This document shows, in pieces, positions 21,831 through 36,600 of a stretch of 64,000 bases of DNA (within the stretch, counting starts at the first letter, position 1; the number at the start of each line of letters is the position of its first letter). Source of the DNA: Climacteris rufus (taxonomy: Eukaryota; Chordata; Aves; Passeriformes; Climacteridae). The position numbers were made by a program, and so were the translations under genes. Below the pieces are notes generated by a model. The model was not told where the DNA came from, ran no database searches, and was given only the letters and a program-made list of their open reading frames with translations. The stretch lies in assembly GCA_013398175.1 (NCBI GenBank), contig VZRZ01002233.1, forward strand, positions 309,223 to 373,222, read 5' to 3'.

Positions 21831-24800
21831 TGGAGGCCTCAAAAGCATATTCCTAGGAGACACAGCAAAGTAGTTACTTGAGTAGCTGAGTTTGCTCTTT
21901 TGAAACATACAGTAGCGACTCTGTTGATCTTTTTTCTCATTACATTAAGAATTTTAAACTCAAACATTTTATCATCGCTGTGGCCAAGACAATCACCTAT
22001 AATCACATGCATGAGTACTTCACTATTCACAAATAACATTAGAACAGCATATTTTCTAGTTGGAGGACTTGTGGCAAGAAATTATCCTCAGCGAGCTCCA
22101 GCAATTGCCCAGACTTGCTTGTCACATCAGTATGGTGTTTCCAGTCAATGTCTGTGAAGTTGAAGTCTCCCACAAGGACAAGGGCTAATAAACCAGAGAT
22201 TTCTCTTAATTGCCTATAGAATAATTCAGCAGTGCTAGTGTTAACAGGTGTGGAAGGCAGGTACAGTCTTTTGGTTTATACATTAATCCACATCAATTTC
22301 TGTATCAACAATAAATTTGACTGTCAATCCTAGCAACATAGTGATATATATATATGGAAATAAAACAGAATGCCTTGTATCTGACAATCCACTAGAGAAT
22401 TTTCTCTGTTTATACCAAGACTTGGTATATGTTTCATGTAATATCTATGCACTGGTCTCTCCACAAATGAACAAAAAAGAAAGTGTGGCCTGTAGATGAC
22501 ATTCAGAAGGAAGAAAAACCCTTCTGCCGTCTGAATTAATTAGAAACCCTCTGTTTTGTCATGTCTCTCATCTTCTTAACAAGTGCAGGTTGAGAAGCAA
22601 ACTGCCCTTGTCAGAAATGCTACGAACTTCTCACTTTTATGTATTATGTTTGATATGAATAAACAGTTAAGTAGCATGTCAGATTGTACAAAAAGCCAGG
22701 TGGATCTCAGAAGATGCTAAGTAGGATGTTATAACATAATGAATCTGAGTAGTAATAAAAGCCTGAGAGCCTCCTGGTATCATTTTATCACTATCTGTTT
22801 CAATCTGTCCATGTGACATTTTGCTAATCTGCAAAAAACTAGATTTCAGTACTACTTTCTTTGATTGTCTGCCTTACTTTGATAGTATTATTTTCTGCAA
22901 CATCTTTGAAAATTCTTGGCTCCAAAAATTGTTAGGTAATTACATTGTAGTTACTTCATAGGAAAAACCCCAACTGAATCCTTTAGAACACGAAGCAAAA
23001 CATGCTCTTCAGACAGACAGGTACTCCTTAGAGAGGTACTTAAGCATTTGGACAAAAGGCAGGGGTTTTTTTAGAAGACTGCATACATTTTTTTTTTTTT
23101 TTACTCATTCTTTTTTCAAGTATCCCTGATTCAGCTGAAGTCACAGTCCTAAAATATCCACATAGCAGTTGACTGCCTATGGCAAGTGGTGATTTTCCTG
23201 AAGTGCAGTAGAGTGTCTCATTGGAATTTCAGTTAGGACTATTCATGGTTATTAAAGTACTTAGGTACTTTAAAAAGAAATAAAACAACAGATGCCAATA
23301 GTTTTTATTTAAATTCAAGGATGAGTGAAAATCCAAGGGCAGTCTGCAACTGAGTAAAAAGACTACTAAATCTGAGATATGAAAAGAGAGACAGGTTACT
23401 GGAATAGGAGGTGTTTTTCTTGGAAATGATACAGTGTATGTGTTTGTCTATCTGTCTATTTATAACATGAAACATGACCCAAGCACATTTTTCCTGTGCA
23501 ACTTTTTATTAAGTGTTGCACAGCTTTTGAATACTTAGGTAATGGTGAAATACATTCAAAAGCTGCTGACCCAGTTTTCTCTCAAACTTGTCAAAACCAC
23601 TTTAGTAACAATAATGATAATAAATTAACTAGTCTGTTGTTCTACCAGGTTTTGAACCTGAGTTGGAAAGAAATGCCTATGGAGGTCAGTAATTTTTCTT
23701 ACACCAAAAGTGCATTTCTGTAGCTCTCCAAGCTATTTTTTCACAGTTTGAAGCAGAAGCAGTGTCTGTTCAAAACTTTTGCTAAATTTATGCCTTAGTA
23801 CATTTCTGAAGCATTCACTAGAGAAATGGGAGCTCTTCTGTTCTTGTCTGTGACCATTTTACCACTGAAAGGTTATGGGAAAGAATATTAAAATGGGATA
23901 AAGAGTAACAGAATTTGCAATGAAATCCAAAGAATTTCCCTCAGTGTAGCTGATTAAGTACAGCATCAGGCAGAAAGTTAAGTAAACATTCAGTCATTGG
24001 GAAAAAAAAATACCCTACACTGGAGAAAAGACTCTTTTGGTTGTTCTTACAAGAAGAATTGCTAGATGGCGAGTCTAATTCTCTCAAGAACTTTGTTGCA
24101 AACTTTGTGCTTAACATTTGGAGCTTATCCTGTTAAGTAGAAAGCACAACTATATGCAGCATGAGAGAAACATTTCAATTTGTATGACAAATGCCACTTG
24201 AAAATGGGCTTTGCTTTTAATTTAGAACACTGTAAACACACTAGGAGAAACTAGTTTTGATCATTTGCCAAATATTGCACAAGTATTTAGACTAATAAAT
24301 AGCCTTTTATAACAGGAAGTGTATATTTAATGTGTTCCCACAATTTTAAAGAGAAAGTCTCATCCCTTCTGTTTTACAGATGTTTATAGAGAAAAATACC
24401 CTAAACTAGATAAAATAGTATATATTACTATCCCAAAAACATTTCAATCATCAGCTAAAGATTTAAGGAACATTAAGAATACATTGTAAATCAGATTACA
24501 TTTTAAGTAGAGGATTTTGCCCATTTATTAATCTTTCAGATCCCAGGTTAAAATCTTGTCTTTCTGAATAAAATAATATGCATAGTTAAGAAAATAACCA
24601 GAGTCTATCATCTCATTATTTTCATTGTGTAAATTACAAGGTAAGGCATATTTCAGCTGCAAGGAAAACCATCTTGTCTAGTTTCCTGTGTCATTAATAC
24701 AACATGTGGATCAGACCTATGGATGTACGTTGAACACTGTACTCTGTCTCAGGCTGTTGTTACCCAAGATATGATATGGATGTAGAGCTAAGGATTTTGT

Positions 24801-25960
24801 CTCCTAAACTTTGCACTGTACTTTCCCTTTTATACCTAAAAAGTCTCAGGAAGGAAGTGAGCCCAAACAACCCCTGTGCCTTTTTATGTTCCATCACTGT
24901 TCATCTTGAAGGGCTGATAGTTTGGAAGAAGCAAAAATAATTCCAAACATGGGAAGAACAGTTCTACCTGTAACCGTCCAAACTGTGGAGAAGGATGAGG
25001 GGATGTGGTGATGTGTGTGTGGTACATATTAGATCAAGGAATGCATGATTATCTTTATTTGGGTTTTCACAGGACAATGATGTTCTGTGGTTAACAGAGG
25101 TAACTTCAGCTAAATTCTGCAGAAATTTGGTGTGACTTTGGGGAGCTTACAGAGCACTATGAAGACTGATCAGCAAGGTCTTGGAATGCATTAGTAATAA
25201 TGTTTAGGTGCAGACAGCAAAGTATGCAGTGGTGAAAGAGTTTTTAAAGTTTCATTCTAACCAAGCAGTTTGAGAATGCTAAGAGTGAAAAGCAAAGTGA
25301 CTTATGGACCATGACACAACAGTTGATTTACTTTTGAAAAAGATGGAGGAATGTAGCATGAAATCAGAAAACTGAAAAAAAAAATCCAGAAATCAGAACA
25401 TGTCAAAGTCAAAGAAGTAGAAGTTTTAATAGAACTGGTAAAGTGGTGATACTAAGGACACAAAGTAGGGAAATGCAGGAAGGGAGAAATTTGTTTAATG
25501 ATGGATTTCACTGGCACCAAACATAAGTAAAACATACAGATAGTGGAAACTAGGTTCAGTTATGTAAACACATATGGGGATCTGAAGTAGAAAACGAGCG
25601 AGAACAGGAACATCAGCACTGCGAGAGTGCTGAGAATTGCTGCTCTGTTACAAGAAAAAGAAAAAAAAAAAGAGGAAATAATGATAGATAATGCACACAA
25701 ATTTCAAAAGTTTCATATTTTTGGATTAGTATTCTCTAGCAACATTAAGGCAAGCATGAGGTCAAGACAATACCTATACAGGACAGGATAAGAATAGGTC
25801 AGTGAGGTGGATGCTTTCAAATTGGCAGTGACCAAATGATTTGGATTAATACAAATTCAAACTAAGGATTGATGAAATTCTTGCTCGAACAATCATCTGA
25901 AGCTATCTCAGAATTTCTTGTAGCTATTCTTGAGAAATGGGGTGAAGCCCTAGGGAAAAA
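21830..25960. other. Intergenic AT-rich sequence
   Basis: No gene, RNA or clear young repeat found. A T run sits near 23088-23102 and an A run near 25665. Short frames here lack domain features. Confidence 0.55.
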
Positions 25961-27165
25961 AGAAGAAAGACATTTCTTCTTTCAAAAATGAGAGTCAAAC
26001 TGAAAAATTATAAATTAATCTGTTTGTAAACACTACAAAATTAGTAAGGAAACAGGTGAAAATACACAGGAGTTCATCATGAACACATCTAAGCTATCTT
26101 ACTCTACCACAGTCCCTGTTGGCCATGGGGCACAGAAGAATAAGTAGATGGTATATATCAGGACTATTTTAAGGGTCTTTTTTCTACATGACAGGTGCAT
26201 AGTAGGCCAGGGATGTGTCCTCGACATGAAATTGCTTGAACGGGGATTCAAAAGCAGACACATGAAAATACCTCACAGTGAGCTGTCAGTTTTTAAATCT
26301 AAACAATAGCTGGACCAAATGGTATTTTTCAGTAGTCTGCATCTAGTTTAATCTGTTAAATATTTTCAGTATATCTATAGAACTGTAATAATACGTTTAT
26401 TAAATTTGTAGACAATCTGAAGCTGAAAGAGACTGTGTAAAGTGAAAGAGGGTTAAGATTCAAAAATACACAATTGAAGAAAGGATATGCAAGTGAATGG
26501 ATGATACTCAACAGTAAACACAAGATACTTTATTCAGATGAGAATGTTCAGTTGCACAACTGTATGGTGAGCAGCAGCTGCTGCACGACAAGACTCCATG
26601 GGTTTGACCTGTGACTTGGATTGCCAGTCACTCAGGAGTGAACAAGATCATGATGTTGGGAGAAAAGCATATTGGGACGTACGAACAGGAGAAGATGCAG
26701 ACAGAAATTTTGCATTTTAATGGCTTTGGGTCTTTTCAGTTTTGGACACTACTTTCAAGAACACAAAGCAAAATCCAAATAATAGCAGAGAACCCGGAAC
26801 AGGGCCATGAAAAGGAACTCACCAAATGCGGGACCTACAAGAAAAATTGGGAAAACTAAGGTTAATTAACCTGAAAAAAGAAAAGGCTAAGGAATAATAC
26901 AGATGAGAATCCTCATGTACATGCAATGTTGCTGCAAAGATTAAGATAATTATTGTCTATTCAGTAAAGATAAGATGGAAAGCAATAGGCTTTAACAACA
27001 CAAGAAAAGTTAGAACCGCACATTAAGAACAACTCACAGAAAGCATTGAAAAGTGCTGGACCAGATCACGTGTGAAGGCTATGAAGTCTTCCTTGCTGAA
27101 CCTTTTTAAAGGCACCTTAGATGAGAATCTGTCAGGATGTTAGCTTTTTTTGGGAGAGGGGATAT
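25960..27165 (+). mobile_element. Ancient CR1/L3-like LINE remnant
   Basis: The stretch 26840-27140 follows the 3' half of old reptile and bird CR1-type elements: 'GGAAAACTAAGGTTAATTAACCTG', 'AAGGCTAAGGAATAATA', then 'AGCAATAGGCTTTAACAACA' and 'TTTTTAAAGGCACCTTAGATGA'. Upstream sequence to about 25960 has weaker similarity to the ORF2 part. Heavily diverged, on the + strand, with no intact frame. Boundaries are approximate. Confidence 0.6.
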
Positions 27166-27474
27166 ATAGGTGTGTTTCTTGAAGATCCTTTAGACCAACC
27201 TTTGTGCAGTTCTGTAATCTGTCTTTGCCCTAGTTGCTTATCTCCTTAGCAAACCTTCTCTGCCTCAGAATGCATGTATAAAAATTAATCAGTATTTGCA
27301 ATGTACTTGGGAATAGTGCTGATCAGATAGCTGTCTTACGAGTACAATAAAAGAATCAATATTTAGGTAATTGTCAAGGAGCTCATGCAGCTATCTATAG
27401 CTATACAAACGATGTGTGCCCCTACTTGCGAAAACAGGCTCAGCCATATGTCGATTTACACTGCCAGCAATGTC

Positions 27475-27575
27475 ATAGAATCACAGAATCACCGAATATC
27501 TCAAGCTGGAAATGACATGCAAGGATCATCGAGTCCAACTCCCTGCTCCCTATAGGACTACATAAAAACAAACAT
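27475..27575 (-). mobile_element. Short CR1 3' end fragment
   Basis: The reverse-complement CR1 tail (ATAGAATCACAGAATCACCG) is followed by 'GGATCATCGAGTCCAACTCC', which is diagnostic of CR1. About 100 bases remain; it is severely 5' truncated. Confidence 0.85.
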
Positions 27576-30112
27576 GTGACTGAAATATATATATATATAT
27601 CTATAGTAGTGGAGATGCCACAGAAGTCACTGGTACATAGAAAAAGAAGTAATATTCTCAGTCCTTGCTAAGAAGGGGCAATATGGTTGTATTGTTGACT
27701 GTCTTTCATTAGATGTTAGTGTTTTACTCTTATCCCCATCTCCAGTTCATCAAATTTTTTTTAATTGCAGGTTACCACTACTGTTACAAATAAAATCTTA
27801 CAAAGCAAAGCTTAATATAATTGGATGACATGTTATTTTATATAGCATGTAAAAATACATGTACAGCCATTATGATTTGCACTTTGTCTGACTTCAGCCT
27901 CTACTAAAAATTTACTGTTCCCCTATAATACCTGAAAATGTCAGACAGCAGTTCAGCTCTCTCTGCTCCCTGAATGAGTTTTGAATTATTGTTCTATTCT
28001 AGAAATATGTGTTATTATAATCACACCTTTTGAAGGGAATATTTGATTTATAAATTATTTTCATTATCTTTTGGAGTTGCTATCACAGTGTCTGACTGCT
28101 ACCTAATTGAACACTTATCTCACCTCATCAATTCCTGCTTGATATGTCAAATCATTGCTAAAATTATTTTATTGCAAAGCCATAAGAATTATATTGGTAA
28201 GAAAACCCAATCTCTTTAAAAAGCTTTAGCTCATTGGATGAAAATTTGCCTACAAATCTACGAAGGAACCTAATTTACTTAAAAAATGTGATATCTCATA
28301 TTTACAATATGAAAAATCTGTACAGTCCAACAAAGATGTTTTTGAAACATTTCTTAGGCTGTAGTAGCAGAAATACATACAAATTACTTTAAAAACGTAA
28401 TACTTAAGATAGGACATTTGTAATACCTTTGACTAGACATTAATTTTTGATTTCTGACCCCTTTCCTTATTTTAATTTCAGATAATGGATCACAGACACC
28501 AGAAATGGAAAAATCCAGTTAAGTCACATCTACCATCAGTGCAAAAGAACGTACTCTTCACTACTCCTCCAGGCAAATCTAATAATTGTCAAATTATTGG
28601 ATTTTTCAGTTCATACTGTGGCAATTCCCTTACTTGTTTTCATTGACATGAATCAGTTTTTTCCTAATTTAAATAAAAGTTTAATACAATAATCTCCTAA
28701 TTTAAATATAAGTTAATATTTAAATACAAGTTTTCTCTTTCTGACTGTGTTGTGTACCACTGTAAACACAGATCTGCCTAGACTCAGTATCCTTCCTTGG
28801 TTTTATAAGTCAACCCCTTTCAGTTACCTTACCTTTTAAGGAGAGTGGGTTTCTCAAGGTGAGGAACTGAAAATTTCTAAATTAAGACCTTTTTATGTAC
28901 TTGGATTAAAGCAGTTAAAATCCATAGTCACCTCCAAATACAGGCAACTGGAATTGCATCGTGTCTTTTTTATTACTTGGTTAATGAGAAAATACTTCTA
29001 TATTAGCATAAAGGCAGAAGAAAGAAGAAATATTCAGAATTCAGAATAAAATGATCCACAAAAAATTAAAAAAACTTCTTTCCCAGGATGAAATAAAGTG
29101 AAATCATGTCCCTAATGTAGTCATAAGGGATATAGCCACTCAGTGCAGTGGTACCAGGATTTTAATTGTGTTTATACCTTGAAATATATTCAATACTTTT
29201 AATTTCATCTGAAAACACTGTGGAGGTTTTCTATTTTTTTTTCATTGAGTTGAATGAGTAAAAATGTTATCTTTTATGAATTGTCCAATAATAACCCAAT
29301 TTCACTGTTCTAACTTAATTTAAAACCCCAAATTAATAAATTTACAGTATTTTGTAGTAAAAATTTTTGATGTGCATAAAAACTGAATATATATTCTTTC
29401 TGTTTAGTCAGTTAAAAGATAGATCTCTCTTTTTTTTCTTTTTCTTTTTCTTTTTTTTTTTTTTTTTGGGTGAATAATATTTTTTTGTTTGTATGCCAAG
29501 TCTTGCAAAAGGAGGTACTTTCTTTGGAAGTCTTTGGAAACTCCTACATGTATAAAACAAAATAATTCAGTAGCATTGTAGCATAGCAAAAGTTATAGCA
29601 AGCAATGTTAGGGCATAACTGGGGACTTGAATCTGAGCGTGCTATGAAACCATTTAAGGAAAAAAAAATGCATTAGCAAATGCATGTAATTTTGTTTGTG
29701 TAATTTGTCATTAAGAAGAGAAAAACAAATATGTAGGTCAGAGGTGAAAGTTCGATTTTACAAAAAGTCTTCCCTGTACCTTTAGTGCTTTTTAGGACGG
29801 AAAATTGTCGGCCTTACACTCACTTTTAGAATTTTCCTGGGAGAGGATGAAAGCATCTCTCCCTTTGTAGCAGGAGTCTTGCAGTGGTGTTGGGAGTTGT
29901 TGAGATCAGACTGCATTTACTTCTTTCCATTTGGCCTCGTGGAAATCCTTTTACCCTGATTCCTGTATACAAGGCATTCTTACAGAGGCACATTAAGGGA
30001 GACAAAAGGGTCACCTACAAGTTACCTGAGAAATTTTACAAGTCTTTTATGACCGACGAGCCTGGTGCCCCAGACCATTCATGGATCTTACACTGTATTG
30101 CTTTTATGGGTG
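27576..30112. other. Intergenic AT-rich sequence
   Basis: No gene found. It contains an (AT)n run at 27584-27600 and a polypyrimidine tract at 29425-29467. The segment 29760-30112 is less AT-rich and hosts the next LTR insertion, but shows no recognisable domain in any frame. Confidence 0.55.
29425..29467 (+). repeat. Polypyrimidine tract (CT5-type)
   Basis: T-rich run with regularly spaced C (CTTTTT units) ending in 18 T. Simple sequence. Confidence 0.85.
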
Positions 30113-30118
30113 GGTTTG

Positions 30119-30688
30119 TGCTGCTGCAGGGTTCTGATGCTGATTAGCACCAGTGTGCCGTGGCCTTCCTGGAATGAATGTCCTGCAGGGAACAGCCCTT
30201 CCAGGAGCCCTGGCAATGCCCCTAAGTGACCAGTGATTTCAGCAAGAATAGCAATATTTCAGCTGCAAGTGATTTCAGCTCTTGTGGTTTCAGCTCTTGT
30301 GATTTCAGCTTTTATAATGCCACTCTTGTAAAATCACCCAAAAGCAGACTTGGGCATGGAGAGAGAGGGGCGTCTCATATAGCAGTTCCAAAGGTAGCCT
30401 TTATTGTTCAGCTATCCTGCAAAGAGGCAGCTAGGAACGAGACCACCTGAACTCGGTGGCACAAACGGGGGCTTTTTATGGGGAAGGTAGGTGGTGGGGT
30501 GGAAATCCTTTGGCCAACAGGGTAAGGGCTATTACCATAAAGAAACAAGGCATGTTGGGTGGCCTCTGAACTCACCCTGAGTGTGAGGAAGATTTCTTTA
30601 TGCCTGGGGAGACTCTTTCGGCCCTCAGGCCTCACTCTTCCAGGGGCATGCAGAGGGTTCCTGTGCCAGGGGCTCACAGCCCTCCACA
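30119..30688 (-). mobile_element. Solo LTR, ERVK-like, with perfect 6-base duplication
   Basis: The element begins TG at 30119 and ends CA at 30688 (570 bases). It is flanked by identical GGTTTG at 30113-30118 and 30689-30694. Read on the - strand it has a TATA-like CATAAAAAGC (about 30471-30480), then AATAAA (30405-30400) about 70 bases downstream, then a long U5 that ends in short tandem repeats. Six-base duplications and this layout fit avian class II (ERVK/alpha-beta) LTRs. No coding sequence. Confidence 0.9.
30232..30316 (+). repeat. Short tandem repeats in the U5 end of the LTR
   Basis: Five imperfect units of 15-18 bases built on GTGATTTCAGCTCTTGTG follow one another at about 30232, 30251, 30269, 30287 and 30299. 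They lie inside the LTR at 30119-30688. Confidence 0.85.
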
Positions 30689-30694
30689 GGTTTG

Positions 30695-33600
30695 GACAAC
30701 AGAAACTGAGAGTCTGAGTGAGTTTCCCAATTATCTTCCCTCCATCCTTGATGTCTCTCATATAGGTGGCTATGCCACCTCAAAGCAAAAGATTTTTCCA
30801 TATTTATCTCTAAGCTCAGGCAACTTTTCTATGTGAGGAGATGACATGAAGTGATGCTAAGAGATCATATAATGTTATTCATATTACTTTGAGAATCTTG
30901 CATAGCTTGTATGAATCACTTGTTACTTTAGAGAAGGTCATTGAAGATCATTTCCCAAGGGGAAAAAGCATCAATGTATACAGACAGTACCTTGCTTTGG
31001 TCCTTATAGTCAATACACAGAAAATGTAGCTTTAAAAGTGGTTTCAAACACGTTTAAAAGATATTTGCATGGATTTGATTACTTCTGTGACAGTGCCTCA
31101 ATATTACCATATGGCATCAATTTTCTTTGAGACATACTTGTGTTTTAATATGGCTTATTTCTAAATTTTAGGTCCTTCAAGATAGAAATACTGCAACTTT
31201 GCCTGTTTGCATGACTTTTGACAGAAGGGTTAAAAGTCAGCAAAAGGCACATCCTTGGCATTCCAGTGATGTCACGCACAAAGTGAAGCACTCTGTAACA
31301 AGACATGGAAATGACAATAAGGCTAGCTGGCATATCTTTCACTAAAATTAATTTCCTCCAAAAGCAACCTTAGAAATGACTGGGCCGTTTGAGTTTAAAC
31401 TTAGACAAAACCTGAGGCAGGTATTGACCATGGCAAATCTTAGTCTGAACGGCTACATTTATTACAATTGTAAACTGCTTTATAATATGGTCAGGGGACA
31501 AACGCAGGCAGCATCTGTGTATAGAATGAAATAGTTTCCTTCTTTTGCTCTTCAAATTTGGAAAAGAAACAGTGTGTCTGAATGAACAGCTCTGTGCCAA
31601 AGTCAGCCTTCAAGTAGTCAAATGTCTCTCACCTATTCTGCATGCTTGTAAATTTAATGAAGTGCTGACTGAAAGAAGTTTATGCCTGGTTTCCAATTAA
31701 ATACTAAGATACTAATACTAATACTAATTCCAATTAAATAATAAGATAAGCTTAGGTAGCATACTTGTTATTATGAAGATGGATTATGTTAGCTATCAGC
31801 AACCTCTCACTGCCCAACTTTATAACATTGTCAATATTCTTTTCCAGTGGGACCCTCCACTGATTCCAGTTGGGTTTGGATTGGTATCTTAGATGTGCAG
31901 CTGTTGCTAATACAGGGTAGGTATTCAATACTACACAAAACGAGTATCAGGAAGTGGTTTATAAATTTATCTTGTACAAAAATCCAAACTGGAGATAGAA
32001 CTGAAGACAAGAGGGTATGTAGTCCTTTTCTAGATCTCTCAGGGCATATGTAGCTAATGGTTCTCCATCTATTCAGATCTAGTTGCACATTCCAACAATC
32101 TCCTGTCTCCAGCTTCAGCTGGGCATTTGTACCTCTGGGCATTTGTACCTCTATTAGGAAAGGGACAGAACAGAAAGAGGCTACATTATACATCACCACC
32201 TGCACCTTTTATGAGGCCTGTCTGTATGATGTATTTTTAATGTAAGCACTTAGGCATCTGTTATTCTGTACAAAAAGTATATTCATCAGTTTTTTTAGAT
32301 GCAAAAAGTGAACTTTACTGCTAAATTCTTACAAAGGTGAGCTGGGTATAATGATAGAGAATACTCCAACACCCAGTTTTTAAGACACCTTGTTGTGCTG
32401 CTGGGCTCTACAGGTTTTTGGAACCTCCATAAGGAAAGGTGGACATTTTAAGACTGGGATAGCCAAAAAAGCAATGTAAGAAGCAAACAATCTAAGCTAG
32501 TCAATAGAGAAATACTGACAAAAACAATATATTTCAAAAAATTATCTTATCCACAAGACCGTTTAGTCTTCTTATGAAGAAAGAAATTGCTTTGCCACTT
32601 ACTGGGATTTCAACAAAAATATTCAGAAGGCTGCAGCAACTCAATTTTTTTCTTTAAAAATTGCTGTCTTCAAATTGTTAGCAATTATCTGTTCCTTACC
32701 TTTGTTGCTAGTTTTCTATTACTAACAGTGTAACAGCTGGTTACATTCTATAGTGGGAATGGGAAAGTAGCTCACTTGGTGCTCCGGAGCATCTTGTAAG
32801 TGCATTTTCACTCGAAGACATAACGTATGTGACAAGCCTTACAGACCACATAAAACAACCAATAAGAAGTTTTCAGCCAACCCATGTAATTGAAGACTTG
32901 GGTACAGTAAAAATGACTAAAAAGATGCAAAATCTGATCTCAGAGAAATGTCACATTGTGAACATACCAACATTAATTTGAATAAATCTTTAAATGGTAC
33001 TTTAATTATCTTTTCCAGTAATGAATAAAGAGTACATGTACCAACCCTAAATTAAAACATATTTATTTTCCAATACTTAACATTAAAACCCTCCACTTAT
33101 CTTCACTTCTTGTTCACTATTGTGTCTACCTTGTGTACTTCTGCTTTGGTATATGTGATAGTTCAAGACTGGTTTTATGATGCACTTGTACATGTATTTT
33201 ACATACAACTCTAAAAACATCACTCTGTATTTGAAAGAGAAATTCCCTCCAATAGACTTGAGCAATAAATTGCCTTACTCTTTGTACTGTGTACTTTTCC
33301 CTTTTAGTTTGTTACCTACGCTTTGATGTTTGAACAATTATTTTCTTCTTCTCTAGCCTGAGTTTTTAAAAATATTTGATTGTGTCTTGAAGTTCTAACT
33401 GAATTTGTGACATCAGTCACTTCCATGGCAACAGACAGATGCTTTAAATGTAGGATTATGATGAATTCAACACAGGACCGAGTAAAAGGGAAACAAGGCT
33501 ATGAGCAAGCAGGACACCATTAGGCTCAATGGTGTTCTGTTAAAGAGGTGGAGAAAGGAATATACATGCTGAATACACTTCCACTTTTTAGCATCACAGT

Positions 33601-36600
33601 TCTCTGTGATGGTCCATACATTGTGGTTTTTTATTTCAGATGTTCACAATATTTGATGTAACCTCTGTGGAACTCAGACACTGCCAAAAGTTTCAGACAT
33701 ACTCATTAGTCTTGTTCTTGCATACTTAATTCAAGACATGGTGGGTTTTCAAGATTTCTTGCAGTCGTACATACACTCAATAGAGGCATTAGGCTTTCAT
33801 CACCTCTGAAAAATCATGCTTAGAACATGTCAGGTTTAACTTCAAGAAACTGGAACACAGGCAACTGTTGGGAAATATGGCTGCAGATTAATTTGTCTTA
33901 GTAAGTTTATGTTAAGAAATCCTACATGTTTAACATATTGAGTCAAAAACCACCTATTTTAAAAAATATTTTTAGTCCAGAACAGTCCAGTTTATGTAAG
34001 GAAACAAAAAAGAGAAAAAAGGTCTATCTTCTGTAAATGGCAGTGCTTGTAGCGGAATTCTCTTATTATGAAGTACCTTGAGTATAATGCAGAAATAAAC
34101 ATGGATGTAGACTTCTGTTAGATCAATTTCTACTCTTTGTTTTCCAGACTACAGAGCTATAAGTTGCCTAAGAATTTTACTAAAAATCTCATTCCAGCTT
34201 CAAAACAGATTTCAGTGTTCCCACTTTCATCTTGTTCCCACTTCACTCTACAGTGCATACAACTGAAGCTATACTGACAAACCTCATATTTACACTGAGG
34301 AACCAGAAGCTGTGGTGATATCAAAACTACAAAGAAAACTACAGTTGTTTTTTCTGTAAAGAAGCTATGGTATGGTTCTGTGCATTGGCTGTGGGAAGGA
34401 TTATAAATTCTAGTCCTGCTCTGCTCAAGATGCATGAATTCAAAGAAGTATGTCATGCTTTTTTTCAGCTTCACTGACAGAGGGGACTCGATGAGGTAGT
34501 AGAAAGATGCCACGGATATTTAATACCTCCATTGCAAGAAATATCAATCTTGAAGTCATAATTAAAATCTGATTAATACATGGATTAAGAATAATACCAA
34601 GAACTGTCTCAATATACCCACTTATATTAAATATATATTCCAGTGTTCACAGATTACTAGCTCTTCTGAACATCTTGGGAGTTTCTTTCACTAAGTAGTT
34701 TTAAAATACTGTTTCAGAACATGGAAACACCTCATTCCTGCCAATATTTTTCCTTCTTTCACCTACTGGCATGTTTGAAAGACTTCAAGGAAGAGGGAAA
34801 TAATATCCTTAACTTTGTTTTTTCAGGTACACATTGAAATAGCACATATGCAGCAAAGTTTCTGAAAGTTATCGGCCATTTCTAAAGTACAAGGCTATGG
34901 GCAATATTAGTTTAACATGCTGGCCTAGTCTTGGAAATTTGGTTTATGTTTTTTTCAGTCTTAGACATGCTATACTGTGTTCTGCTTAGCAGGTAAAATA
35001 TACTTCACCAGACATAAGGGAACTGGATTATAATTCACTGTCGAGACATAAAGTGACATACACAAAGAGATATACTATCTAGAAAGAAAATGTTAACTAT
35101 GACTTTGCAGACAGGTTATCTTTTTTGTAGATATTTTAATTGATGTTTAATTTTTAAAAATTGCAACAATTGACTCCTAGGTGAGATCCTATTTTTAAGG
35201 ACCTACAAAAACTTGTCCTTAAGGACTGCTTAGAAATTAGAAATTTGAAAAATGCTAAGTGTCAAATGGCTGTTCACTAGTATCGGTGAATAATTCTGTA
35301 TTCTGTGTCTGTGACAAGGCACATAAGTGCCTGTGAGCCACTTAGTACACATTTTTCTTTTATTTTCATATACCAATTGCTAGGTTCTTGATCTTAAGGA
35401 TTCTGCTTTCTTACATAGACAAGTGACTTACACTGGGGTGATTAAAAAGAAGTAAGGTTATGATGAATCCATTTTGACAATCCTTACCTTATGTAGTGTC
35501 CCAATTCATCTATTCTTGAATCCATGTGAGATGTAAAGACTGTGATTATTTAACCTTCGCTCTGTCCTGGAAATTCAGGTCATAAGGTCATGCAGATTCT
35601 TTGTGATGTTAGAAGAATTCTATATAGGACTGAATAGGCTTTCACTGAAAATGCTTATTCAGCTTATCAGAGTATCTTAATTGCATGAGTATGTAGAGAG
35701 TGAAGAATGCAGGAAAATAGAGTTAAGGCTAGAATGTAAAAGGTAATCTAGTCTAATTAAATTGAATAGAAGATCAAAAAAGGTTCCAATGTTTTCCCCA
35801 TAAGATGTGAAAATCAATGTGAGGCACTCCTTAGAAAGAATGCAATATATTCAGTACTCTGAATACATACAGAACTCTGTACAACATACTATTAATGATA
35901 AAAGACTAAAAAGGAAAAGTAATGAACATAAATACATTCTACATTGTAACAGCTTACCTTTTTTAGAATGATTTGTGGATAACGCATCATATTTTTCAAG
36001 CAGTAACTATGCAATTATCTTCTTAAAAACTGTGGTAGCTTTCAGCAAAAAAAGTGAACAATACCTTAAAGCTTAGGTATTATCTGGAGCACATTCACTG
36101 TAAGCTGAGTTTTGTGTGTAGACCAAAACGAGAAATCGACATCCCTCCCCCCCACAAATTAGCTACACAGAAGGGAAATACAATTATGCTATTTAGAATT
36201 GTAACATACATCTTAAGTCTTCACTTGCTCATGGAGAATAATAAATAATTGCAACTAACAAAACCAGGCTATGGATTGCTCTTGATTTTTCTATTAATTT
36301 TTATTACTTGAGCATAAAAGATCAGGCTTCTCTTAGCTCCTCACAGCGACCTGGATTTCATGACAAATATATTGCCTTTAAATAAGCAGAGGTTCTTGGT
36401 AACTTTTTTTCACTAGAAATCACATTACATGTGGACAGCAGTATTAAAATATGTTTCATCTGCTGACTATAATGGTGACAGAAATTTTTGACTTGTTTCG
36501 TTGAGAGTTCTATTGAAATGTCCTTTCTTACTTTAATTAAAAAACTTTTAAACAAACTGTTATTCAGATTAATTTCCCATTTTATTTCACCAAACGCTTG

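Noticed and set aside
26611..26859. 82-codon plus-strand frame
   Set aside because: It lies inside an ancient CR1/L3-like LINE remnant.
30408..30761. 117-codon minus-strand frame
   Set aside because: It lies mostly inside the solo LTR at 30119-30688 and crosses its border, so it is not a gene.
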